This document shows, piece by piece, positions 52,512 through 60,029 of a stretch of 64,000 bases of DNA; position 1 is the first letter of the stretch, and every line of letters starts with the position of its first letter. The DNA is taken from the NCBI GenBank assembly GCA_002255955.1, contig NKIM01000008.1, positions 1 to 64,000 of the forward strand, read 5' to 3'. Below the pieces are notes generated by a model. It saw nothing but the letters and a program-made list of their open reading frames with translations. It was not told the DNA's origin and made no database searches. This DNA is from Burkholderiales bacterium PBB2. Lineage in GTDB: Bacteria > Pseudomonadota > Gammaproteobacteria > Burkholderiales > Burkholderiaceae_C. The translations under genes were made by a program, and so were the position numbers.

Positions 52512-52543
52512 GCCATTCGCCGCAAGATCCTGCCATTCGCCGC
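52512..52543 (+). promoter_or_regulatory. 12-bp direct repeat upstream of the four-kinase operon, candidate LytTR operator
   Basis: GCCATTCGCCGC occurs exactly at 52512-52523 and at 52532-52543, a period of 20 bases (about two helical turns). The core CCATTCGCC is close to the AlgR-binding core CCGTTCGTC (seven of nine positions). LytTR-domain regulators bind pairs of direct repeats about two turns apart. The operon encodes a LytTR regulator (57239-58015), and the repeats lie 43-75 bases before the first start codon. A TAGACT at 52574-52579 could be the -10 element. The autoregulation suggested by this arrangement is inference. Confidence 0.55.
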
Positions 52544-52586
52544 CTGAGCCCGGCCTCGCCGTTCGGCCTCGCCTAGACTGCCGCCC

Positions 52587-53732
52587 ATGCAGCAAGCGCC
52601 GTCATCCCGGGATCACCCCGCTCATCTCGCGTTGGACTGGACCCAATGGGTCTGGCCCGGTCCGCGTCGCGTCTTCAGCGAGGAGGAGCTGGCGCGTGCC
52701 GGCCAGCAGCCCTGGCCGGTGTCGATCGATCTGTATGTGCTCAGCAATGTGCTGGTGCTGCTGGCCATCAATTTTCCGGAGCTGCCGCGTCAGTGGGCGG
52801 GCTGGATCAGTGCCGGCGTGCTCGCCGTCCTGGCTCTGGTGCTGGGACTGGCGCGCACCCTGTGGCGCCGGCCCAGCCGGCGGCGCCTGAACCTCATCAG
52901 CTATGCCGTGGTGCTGGCCTTCATGCTGGCCACCCTGCCGATCTCGCACCCCGAGCTGGCCTCGCCCGAGCTGATCGCCAGACTCAAGGCACACCGCGAG
53001 GCCGTCAAGTTCGTGGCCATGTTCGGCCTGTCGGCCTTCCTGGTCACCTACACCTCTTTCCTGCTCCTCACCGTCATGCGGGTGCAGCAAATTGAAGCGC
53101 GCCTGCGCGAGCTCGACGAGCAGGCCCATGCGCTCAAGCTGGCCCGCCGCCTGGCCTCGGCACAGATGCAGCCGCATTTCCTGTTCAACACCCTGGCTTC
53201 GGTGCAGCACTGGGTGGACACGCAGGACCCACGCGCCGGCAGCACCTTGCGCGCCTTCACCCAGTACCTGCGGGCCACACTGCCCATGTTCGAGCGTGAG
53301 AGCCTCAGCCTGGCCGAAGAGCTGCAGATCGTGCGCAGCTATCTGGAGGTGATGCAGGCGCGCCTGGGCGAGCGCCTGCGCTGGGCGCTGGAGATCGAGC
53401 CCGGCCTGGATGGGTTGCCGGTGCCGCCGGGCCTGCTGCTGACCCTGGCCGAGAACGCCATCGGCCATGGCATCGAGCCGGCCCTGCGCGGCGGCCGCGT
53501 GGTCGTGCGCGCCTGGCGCCAGGATCAGCAGGTGATGCTGGAGGTGGAGGACGATGGCATGGGCCTGAGCTCGGTCGAGCCGGTCGAGCGCCTGGGTCTC
53601 AGCAATTCCCGCGATCGCCTGCGTCAGCTGCATGGCGAGCAGGCGCGCCTGAGCCTGCTGCCCCGCGCGCCGGGCGCGCTCGCGCAGGTGCAGATTCCTT
53701 GGGCTGCGGTCGCGGGAGTGCCCGTCGCATGA
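52587..53732 (+). CDS. LytS/YehU-type sensor histidine kinase 1 of the array
   Basis: The product is 381 aa. A cytoplasmic N-terminus contains WVWPGPRRVFSEEEL (about residues 21-35), followed by four hydrophobic segments (about 48-65, 74-90, 104-120 and 143-166). The histidine-kinase region has the His_kinase box SAQMQPHFLFNTLASVQHW with phospho-His197, then LRATLPMFERESLSLAEEL and the HATPase part with LLLTLAENAIGHGIEP and DDGMGL, GLSNSRDRL. This is the HPK8/LytS class, which pairs with LytTR regulators. It is the first of four tandem kinases that end with one LytTR regulator, and it overlaps the second by four bases. It has the most divergent sensor region. Confidence 0.93.
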   Translation: MQQAPSSRDHPAHLALDWTQWVWPGPRRVFSEEELARAGQQPWPVSIDLYVLSNVLVLLAINFPELPRQWAGWISAGVLAVLALVLGLARTLWRRPSRRRLNLISYAVVLAFMLATLPISHPELASPELIARLKAHREAVKFVAMFGLSAFLVTYTSFLLLTVMRVQQIEARLRELDEQAHALKLARRLASAQMQPHFLFNTLASVQHWVDTQDPRAGSTLRAFTQYLRATLPMFERESLSLAEELQIVRSYLEVMQARLGERLRWALEIEPGLDGLPVPPGLLLTLAENAIGHGIEPALRGGRVVVRAWRQDQQVMLEVEDDGMGLSSVEPVERLGLSNSRDRLRQLHGEQARLSLLPRAPGALAQVQIPWAAVAGVPVA

Positions 53733-54862
53733 GCCCGTCCGAGCTGTGGCTGACGGCCTGGCGTCGCGTGCGCGGGCGCTTCATGCCCTGTGAAGCGGCG
53801 GCGGAGCGCCTGCCCGACGAGGCCGGCATCCGTCGCCTGGGCCTGCAGCCGCTGCGCGGTCTCGCCCTGTGGTGGCCGATCGGCTTCACCTCGACCGTCT
53901 TGGCCCTCAGTTCGCTGGGCTCCTTGCAGACCGCACAGGGCCGAGCCCTGCTTTTGTTCATGCTGGCCTGTGCCGGCTTGGGCTTTGCATGGCTGGCACG
54001 CTGGGTCTGGGCCTGGCCCAGCAGCTCGCGCGTGTTTCGCAGCTCGTTGTCGGGCGCGGTGGGCATGGTGCTGGTGGCCTTGGTCATACGCCACGGTGCA
54101 TCGGCCGATGAGGCCGAGTGGCTGCGCCTGGTCTTCATGGGCCTGGGCGTGACGGTCATGGGCGGTGTGAGCTTTGTGTCCATCTACCGCCGCCATCAGA
54201 TCCTGGCCCGCCAGCGCGAGCTGGCCGAGCGTGAGCTGGCCCTGGCCGCCCAGGCGCAGCTGGCGCAGGCGCAAATCCAGCCGCACTTCCTCTTCAACTC
54301 CCTGGCTTCGCTGCAGCATTGGGTGCACCAGGGCGACGCGCGCGCGGCGCCCTTGCTGGATGCGCTGACGGCGTATTTGCGCGCCACCTTGCCCCTGTTC
54401 AACCGCCGCCAGCTCAGCCTGGGCGAAGAGCTGGAGGCCGTGCGCCAGTACCTGGCCGTGATGCAGGCGCGCCTGGGTGCGCGGCTGCAGGTGGACATCG
54501 AGGTGCCCGAGGCGCTGCGTGCCGTGCAGCTGCCGCCGGCGCTGCTGCTGACCTTGGTGGAGAACGCCATCGAGCATGGCGTGGTGCCCAAGCTCGGCGC
54601 CGCGTTCCTGCGCATCGAGGCCGAGCAGCAAGGCCCAGTGCTTTGCCTGCGCGTCATCGACGACGGCCCCGGCCTGCCCGAGCAGCTGCCGCCCGCGCGC
54701 GCCGGGCGCGGCGTGGGCCTGAGCAATTCGCGCCTGCGCCTGGCCCAGAGCTTTGGCGACGAGGCCAGCCTGAGCCTGGAAAACTCCGCCGAGACCGGCG
54801 GCTGCGTCGCCACGCTGCGCCTGCCGATGGCGATGGCCATGCCACCCACGCCCCTGGCGTGA
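53729..54862 (+). CDS. LytS/YehU-type sensor histidine kinase 2 of the array
   Basis: The product is 377 aa. Four hydrophobic segments lie at about residues 45-65, 72-95, 107-121 and 133-153, preceded by a short basic N-terminus that lacks the GPRHxF motif of kinases 3 and 4. The kinase box is AQIQPHFLFNSLASLQHW with His186, followed by LRATLPLFNRRQLSLGEELEAVRQYL. The ATP site has LLLTLVENAIEHGVVPKLGA and IDDGPGLPEQ, GVGLSNSRLRL. The start overlaps the stop of kinase 1 (ATGA at 53729). The catalytic half is nearly the same as in kinase 3, so these two are the closest pair by eye. Confidence 0.93.
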   Translation: MSPSELWLTAWRRVRGRFMPCEAAAERLPDEAGIRRLGLQPLRGLALWWPIGFTSTVLALSSLGSLQTAQGRALLLFMLACAGLGFAWLARWVWAWPSSSRVFRSSLSGAVGMVLVALVIRHGASADEAEWLRLVFMGLGVTVMGGVSFVSIYRRHQILARQRELAERELALAAQAQLAQAQIQPHFLFNSLASLQHWVHQGDARAAPLLDALTAYLRATLPLFNRRQLSLGEELEAVRQYLAVMQARLGARLQVDIEVPEALRAVQLPPALLLTLVENAIEHGVVPKLGAAFLRIEAEQQGPVLCLRVIDDGPGLPEQLPPARAGRGVGLSNSRLRLAQSFGDEASLSLENSAETGGCVATLRLPMAMAMPPTPLA

Positions 54863-54865
54863 GGG

Positions 54866-56044
54866 ATGAATCAAACAACAAGGATGGGAATGACGCGGAA
54901 TTGGAAGACGCGGCTGCAGCGGGCCTGGGCCGATGTGGCGGGGCTGGACTGGCATCTGGTGTTCATGCTCGGTCCGCGCCACAAGTTCAGTGAGGCGCAG
55001 TGGGCCTTGCTCGATCAACGCTCAGCCATCACCCCCAGCGTCAAGCTCTGTGCTTGGCTCAACGCGCTGTTGCTGGGCGTGCTGGCCGCGTGGCAGATGC
55101 CGGCGCCGCTGCAGTTGGGTGGCTTTGTGGTCGGCGTCTTGATGGCGCTGGCTCTGCTCTGGCTGGCCGCCCGCCTGTGGCGTCGGCCGACCATGCGCAC
55201 GCTGTACCTGGGCTATGTCTGGGTCTGCGTGATGGCCTTCGTCAGCACGTTTCTGATGGGCATCTTCTCCGGCGCCATGCGCCTCGAGGGGAGCATCGGC
55301 AAGGAAGAAGCCGGACAGTTGGCGCTGGTTCTGGTCTTGCTGGGCGTGGCCGGCATCTGGGTGCTGGCCATGGCTCGCAATGAGATGTTGGCCGGCTGGC
55401 TGCGAGAGCACGAGCAGCAGCAGCAGGCCTTGGCCCTGGCGCAGCAGCTCAGCAGCGCCCAGATCCAGCCGCATTTCTTGTTCAATTCCCTGGCCTCGCT
55501 GCAGCACTGGGTGCGCAGCCGCGACGAGCGTGCGGCCACCCTGCTGGATGCCCTAACGGCCTATCTGCGCGCCACCCTGCCGTTGTTCAACCGCCAGCTG
55601 CTCAGCCTGGGTGAAGAGCTGGAAGCCGTGCGCCAGTACCTGGCCGTGATGCAGGTGCGCCTGGGCCAGCGACTGCAGGTGCAGATCGAGGTGCCCGAGG
55701 CGGTGGCTTCGGTGCAGCTGCCGCCGGCGCTCATGCTGACCTTGGTGGAGAACGCGATCGAACACGGCGTTGTGCCCAAGCTCGGTTCTGCCCTCTTGCG
55801 CATCGAGACGGAGCAACAGGATCAATCGCTGCTGGTGCGCGTCATCGACGATGGCCCCGGCCTGCCCGAGGCGCCGGCTCAGCCCGTGCGCGCCGGCCGC
55901 GGCGTGGGTTTGAGCAATTCCCGCCTGCGCCTGGCGCAGACCTATGGTGAGGCGGCCCGTCTGAGCCTGCGCAATGCCGAGCTGGGCGGCTGCATCGCCG
56001 AATTGCAGCTGCCCTGGTCACCGGACACGAGGGCCGCGTCATGA
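54866..56044 (+). CDS. LytS/YehU-type sensor histidine kinase 3 of the array
   Basis: The product is up to 392 aa. The N-terminal cytoplasmic motif DWHLVFMLGPRHKFSEAQW (about residues 28-46) precedes four hydrophobic segments (about 60-78, 84-103, 114-136 and 151-170). RLWRRPTMRTLYLGY lies in the loop after the second segment. The kinase box AQIQPHFLFNSLASLQHW carries His203; the ATP site has LMLTLVENAIEHGVVPKLGS and IDDGPGLPEAP. The ATG at 54866 starts three bases after kinase 2 ends, but the ATG at 54890, six bases after AAGG, has a better ribosome site. The stop overlaps the start of kinase 4. Confidence 0.92.
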   Translation: MNQTTRMGMTRNWKTRLQRAWADVAGLDWHLVFMLGPRHKFSEAQWALLDQRSAITPSVKLCAWLNALLLGVLAAWQMPAPLQLGGFVVGVLMALALLWLAARLWRRPTMRTLYLGYVWVCVMAFVSTFLMGIFSGAMRLEGSIGKEEAGQLALVLVLLGVAGIWVLAMARNEMLAGWLREHEQQQQALALAQQLSSAQIQPHFLFNSLASLQHWVRSRDERAATLLDALTAYLRATLPLFNRQLLSLGEELEAVRQYLAVMQVRLGQRLQVQIEVPEAVASVQLPPALMLTLVENAIEHGVVPKLGSALLRIETEQQDQSLLVRVIDDGPGLPEAPAQPVRAGRGVGLSNSRLRLAQTYGEAARLSLRNAELGGCIAELQLPWSPDTRAAS

Positions 56045-57216
56045 TGAACAAGCCGTGGGCGACCTTGCGCGGATTCTTCCGCGAAGTGGATTGGCGCCTG
56101 GTCTTTCTGCTGGGCCCGCGCCACCGCTTCACGCCCGAGCAATGGCAGCGCCTCGATAGGCTGCCGGGCATCTCGCCCACCATCAAGGTGGCGGCCGTGG
56201 TGAATGTGCTGGCGCTCGCCGTGGTGGCCGCCCTGGAGCTGCCTTGGCCGATCGCACGTCTGGTCTTTTGCGGCACGCTGCTGCTGGGGCTGGTGACCTT
56301 GTGGGTCAGTGCCGATCTCTGGCGCCGCCCGACCCAGAAGCGCCTGCACCGGGCCTATGGCTTCAGCGCCGTTCCGCTCGGCGCGGTGTTCGGGTTAATG
56401 ATGGCGTCCCAGCCTCAGCGGTGGCTGCAAGAGCCCTGGCACCATGAGTTGCTGATCCGCGGCTGCGCCATCGGTTTCGTCTACACCATGGCCATCTGGG
56501 CCGTGGCCATGTGGCGCAATGAGTTCATGGCCGATTGGTTGCACGACGAAGCCCTGCGCGAGCAGAAGCTGGAGCTGGCCCAGCGCCTCAGCAGCGCGCA
56601 GATCCAGCCGCACTTTCTCTTCAACTCCCTGGCTTCGCTGCAGCACTGGGTGGCGGTCAAGGACGATCGCGCCGCGCCGCTCCTGCAATCGCTGACCTCC
56701 TACCTGCGGGCCACCTTGCCCCTGTTTGACCGGCCCCTGCTCTCGGTCGGCGAAGAGGCCGAGGCCGTGCGCCGCTACCTGGAGGTGATGCAGGCCCGCC
56801 TGGGCGGCCGCCTGCGCTTTGTGCTCGACATCGCGCCCGATGCCGCCACCGCCCAGCTGCCGCCCGGTGTGCTGCTGACCCTGGTGGAGAATGCCGTCGA
56901 GCATGGGGTGCAGCCCCAGCTCAGCGGTGGCGAGCTGCAGCTGCGCGCCTACCTGCCGGCCGAGGGGGGCTTGTGCGTCGAGGTGCTGGACGATGGCCCC
57001 GGGCCCTCGGACGCGCTCTTGCAGCTGCCACCGCTGGACCCGGCCGCCATGCTGCGCGACGCCCAGGCCAGCCTGGGCTTGCAAAACAGCCGCCTGCGCC
57101 TCTGGCAAGCCTTTGGTGACCAGGCCGAGCTGAGCCTCAGCCACCGCAGCGAGGGGGGCTGCCGGGCCCAGGTCTGTGTGCGCACGTCACCGCCCCACGC
57201 TCAATCACGAACCTGA
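56041..57216 (+). CDS. LytS/YehU-type sensor histidine kinase 4 of the array
   Basis: The product is 391 aa. The N-terminal DWRLVFLLGPRHRFTPEQW (residues about 17-35) is nearly the same as in kinase 3, as is DLWRRPTQKRLHRAYGF after the second hydrophobic segment. Four hydrophobic segments occur at about 47-66, 73-91, 106-124 and 140-158. The kinase box AQIQPHFLFNSLASLQHW carries His191, followed by the ATP site LLLTLVENAVEHGVQPQLSG and LDDGPGPSDALL. ATGATG at 56041 overlaps the stop of kinase 3. The gene ends 22 bases before the LytTR regulator. The insert in the ATP lid is longer than in the other three. Confidence 0.93.
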   Translation: MMNKPWATLRGFFREVDWRLVFLLGPRHRFTPEQWQRLDRLPGISPTIKVAAVVNVLALAVVAALELPWPIARLVFCGTLLLGLVTLWVSADLWRRPTQKRLHRAYGFSAVPLGAVFGLMMASQPQRWLQEPWHHELLIRGCAIGFVYTMAIWAVAMWRNEFMADWLHDEALREQKLELAQRLSSAQIQPHFLFNSLASLQHWVAVKDDRAAPLLQSLTSYLRATLPLFDRPLLSVGEEAEAVRRYLEVMQARLGGRLRFVLDIAPDAATAQLPPGVLLTLVENAVEHGVQPQLSGGELQLRAYLPAEGGLCVEVLDDGPGPSDALLQLPPLDPAAMLRDAQASLGLQNSRLRLWQAFGDQAELSLSHRSEGGCRAQVCVRTSPPHAQSRT

Positions 57217-57238
57217 TGAAACCCTGCGAGGACTTTCG

Positions 57239-58015
57239 ATGAACATCGCCAAATCTGCCATCACCGCCCTCATCGCCGACGATGAAGAAGGCCCGCGCGA
57301 GCAATTGCGCGCCGCGCTGCAGCGCCTCTGGCCCGAACTGCAGATCGTGGCCGCCAGCGAGCATGGCGTCGACGCCTGGGATGACTTCCTGGCCCATGAG
57401 CCGCAAGTCTGCTTTCTGGACATCCGCATGCCGGGCCTGAACGGCATCGAGGTGGCACGCCGTATGGCCGCCACCGCCAGCCCGCCGCAAGTGGTCTTCG
57501 TCACCGCCTTTGGCGACCATGCGCTCTCGGCCTTCGATGCCGGGGCGGTCGATTACGTGATGAAGCCGGTGGATGACGCCCGCCTGGGCCAGGCCATCGA
57601 GCGGCTCAAGGCGCGCCTGCAAAAAGACGGTGGCAGCGGCCCCGATCTGAATGCCTTGCTCAAGCAGCTGCTGCCCGCCGTGGCGGCCCCCAAGCCCAAG
57701 CCCATCCAGGCCTCGCTGGGCCGCGAGATCAAGCTGATCGCCCCCGAGGACGTGATCTTTTTCGAGAGCGACAACCGCTACACCCGGGTGGTGTTCGACG
57801 GCGGCGACGCGCTGATCCGCACCCCGCTCAAGGAGCTGCTGACGACGCTGGACACCGAGCTGTTCTGGCAGGTGCACCGCAGCGTGCTGGTCAACAGCCG
57901 CCACATCGCCAGCGCCGTGCGCGTGGACGAAAACTCCATGCACATCACGCTCAAAGGCCGCGAGGAGAAGCTGCCGGTCTCGCGCCAGTTCCAGGGCTTG
58001 TTCAAGGGGCAGTGA
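57239..58015 (+). CDS. LytTR-family response regulator
   Basis: The product is 258 aa. The receiver domain (about residues 8-125) has the acidic pair LIADDEEGP, phospho-acceptor Asp61 in CFLDIRMPGLNG, Thr89 and Lys109. A short linker (about 128-150) leads to the LytTR DNA-binding domain (about 155-255) with IKLIAPEDVIFFESDNRYTRVV, LLTTLDTELFWQVHRSVLVNSRHIAS and VSRQFQGLF. It is the only regulator after four kinases in the same operon, so all four probably feed it. The ATG at 57239 is 22 bases after the last kinase, with GCGAGGAC upstream. The target sites are probably direct repeats, such as the pair at 52512-52543. Confidence 0.94.
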   Translation: MNIAKSAITALIADDEEGPREQLRAALQRLWPELQIVAASEHGVDAWDDFLAHEPQVCFLDIRMPGLNGIEVARRMAATASPPQVVFVTAFGDHALSAFDAGAVDYVMKPVDDARLGQAIERLKARLQKDGGSGPDLNALLKQLLPAVAAPKPKPIQASLGREIKLIAPEDVIFFESDNRYTRVVFDGGDALIRTPLKELLTTLDTELFWQVHRSVLVNSRHIASAVRVDENSMHITLKGREEKLPVSRQFQGLFKGQ

Positions 58016-58115
58016 GCCCCGGGGCGAGGTGAGTCGCCGTGGCAGGGTCAGTCCCGGGGCCAGGGCCTCGGGGCTTTCGGCACAATGGCCCGCACCCGTA
58101 CCTCCACGAGCAGCC

Positions 58116-59819
58116 ATGGCCGCCTTGCCCACCCCGAAGTTTGACGAGTTCTACCGCTACGACGCGCTGACCGAGCTGCTGTTTGCCTACGCCGAAGCCC
58201 GGCCCAATCTGGTCTCGGTGCGCTCCATCGGCCGCAGCCATGAGGGCCGCGACATCTGGGTGCTGGTGCTGACCAACACCGCCAGCGGCGCCGACATCGA
58301 CAAGCCCGCCTTCTGGCTGGACGGCAACATCCACGCCGCCGAGCTGACCGCCTCGACCACCTGCCTCTACTACCTGCACCAGCTGCTCAGCGGTTTTGCG
58401 GTCGACCCACAGATCACCTACCTGCTCGACAGCCGCGTCATCTACATGGTGCCGCGCCTCAACCCCGATGGCGCCGAGCTGGCGCTGGCCGACCGGCCTC
58501 GCCACATCCGCTCCAGCACCCGGCCCTATCCCTACGACGAGCACCCGGTCGATGGCCTGACGCCGGAAGACGTGGACGGCGACGGCCGCATCCTCAGCAT
58601 GCGCGTGCCCGACCCGCATGGCAGTTACAAAAAACACCCGACCGAGCCGCGCCTGATGGTGGCGCGCGAACCCGGCGAGTTCGGCGGCGACTACTACCGC
58701 CTGATCCCCGAGGGCTTTATCAAGAACCACGATGGCCTCACCGTCACCGTCAACAAGGACCGCGAAGGCCTGGACCTGAACCGCAACTTCCCCAGCGAAT
58801 GGCGGCAGGAGTACAAGCAGCTGGGCGCCGGCCCCTTCCCGACCAGCGAGCCCGAGGTGCGGGCCATGGTGGAGTTCATCAGCAGCCACCCGAACATCGG
58901 CGCGGCCATCAGCTTCCACACCCACAGCGGCGTCATCCTGCGGCCCATGGGCACGCAGAGCGACGAGGACATGATCCCCGAGGACCTGTGGAGCTACAAG
59001 CGCTTCTCGGCCCTGGGCGAGAAGCTCAGCGGCTATCCCGCCGTCAGCATCTGGCACGATTTCAAGTACCACCCCAAGGAAGTCATCACTGGCACGCAAG
59101 ACTGGGTTTACGAGCACCTCGGCGCCCTGTTCTGGGTGGTGGAGCTCTGGTCGCCCAACAAGGAGGCCGGCATCGAGGGCTACAAGTGGATCGACTGGTA
59201 CCGCGACCATCCCGTCGAGGACGACCTCAAGCTGCTGAAGTGGAGCGATGAGCAATGCGGCGGCCAGGCCCATGTGGACTGGAAGCCCTTTCTGCACCCG
59301 CAGCTCGGCCAGGTCGAGATCGGCGGCTGGGACAAGATGAACTACTGGCGCAACCCGCCGCCCGCCCTGCGCGAGCGCGAGGCCGCCCGTTTCCCGGCCT
59401 GGATGAACCAGATCGCGCTCAGCCTGCCCAAGCTGGAGCTGCTGCGCACGGAAGTGCGCGCCCTCGGCCCAGACAGCTGGCGCATCCGCATGGCCGTGGC
59501 CAACAGCGGCTACCTGCCCGCTTACGTCACCAAGCGCGCCCTCGAACGCAAGGTCGTGCGCGGCGTCATGTTCGAGATCCACCTGCCGCCGGCCGACCCC
59601 ACCGTCAGCCTGGTCAGCGGCAAGGAGCGCATGGAAGGCCCGCAGCTCGAAGGCCATGCGCCCAAGAGCTCGCAGCTCGCCTTCCTGTCCAGCCGGGAAC
59701 TCACCGCCGACCGCGCCATCGGCGAGTGGGTGGTGCGCGCCCCCAAGGGCACGCGCCTGGCCCTCACCGCCAGCGCCGAGCGCGCCGGCACCGTCCGCAC
59801 CGAGGTGGTGTTGGACTGA
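58116..59819 (+). CDS. M14-family zinc carboxypeptidase
   Basis: The catalytic zinc site of the M14 family is visible: His73 and Glu76 in GNIHAAELTAS and His268 in AISFHTHSGV, with the catalytic Glu343 in FWVVELWSP. NRNFPSEWR has the substrate-binding Asn-Arg pair. The N-terminal FDEFYRYDALTELLFAYAEARPNLV and GRSHEGRDIWVLVLTN are typical of the bacterial carboxypeptidase A/T-like group. The C-terminal 150 residues form an extra beta-rich domain (LPKLELLRTEVRALG, SWRIRMAVANSGYLPAYV). No signal peptide is visible, so the protein may be cytoplasmic. The 567 aa start at the ATG at 58116; an in-frame upstream extension has no similarity. It may belong to the same unit as the kinase operon. Confidence 0.9.
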   Translation: MAALPTPKFDEFYRYDALTELLFAYAEARPNLVSVRSIGRSHEGRDIWVLVLTNTASGADIDKPAFWLDGNIHAAELTASTTCLYYLHQLLSGFAVDPQITYLLDSRVIYMVPRLNPDGAELALADRPRHIRSSTRPYPYDEHPVDGLTPEDVDGDGRILSMRVPDPHGSYKKHPTEPRLMVAREPGEFGGDYYRLIPEGFIKNHDGLTVTVNKDREGLDLNRNFPSEWRQEYKQLGAGPFPTSEPEVRAMVEFISSHPNIGAAISFHTHSGVILRPMGTQSDEDMIPEDLWSYKRFSALGEKLSGYPAVSIWHDFKYHPKEVITGTQDWVYEHLGALFWVVELWSPNKEAGIEGYKWIDWYRDHPVEDDLKLLKWSDEQCGGQAHVDWKPFLHPQLGQVEIGGWDKMNYWRNPPPALREREAARFPAWMNQIALSLPKLELLRTEVRALGPDSWRIRMAVANSGYLPAYVTKRALERKVVRGVMFEIHLPPADPTVSLVSGKERMEGPQLEGHAPKSSQLAFLSSRELTADRAIGEWVVRAPKGTRLALTASAERAGTVRTEVVLD

Positions 59820-59830
59820 GATCGGGCCGA

Positions 59831-59852
59831 GGACAAGCCAAGTGGCTTGTCC
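59831..59852 (+). terminator. Perfect inverted repeat after the carboxypeptidase gene
   Basis: GGACAAGCCA (59831-59840) pairs with TGGCTTGTCC (59843-59852) around two bases, about ten bases after the stop. There is no T-run on either strand, so this may be an imperfect terminator or a 3'-end stabiliser. The rest of the gap up to 60029 is GC-rich and holds no gene that I can support. Confidence 0.5.
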
Positions 59853-60029
59853 GACGCCGATCGAGGGCCCGACCGCCTGCCAGCGGGCGGGCTGAGCGCG
59901 CAGCGAGGACTGACCACAAGTCCGGGTCAGTCAGTCCAGGGCGATCACGGTGGCTTCGATGGCCGCGCTGCATCGAGCCGGCGAGTTAGGGGCCGTTGCG
60001 CAAGCGCTTGGTGGCTGGCATGCGTCGGC

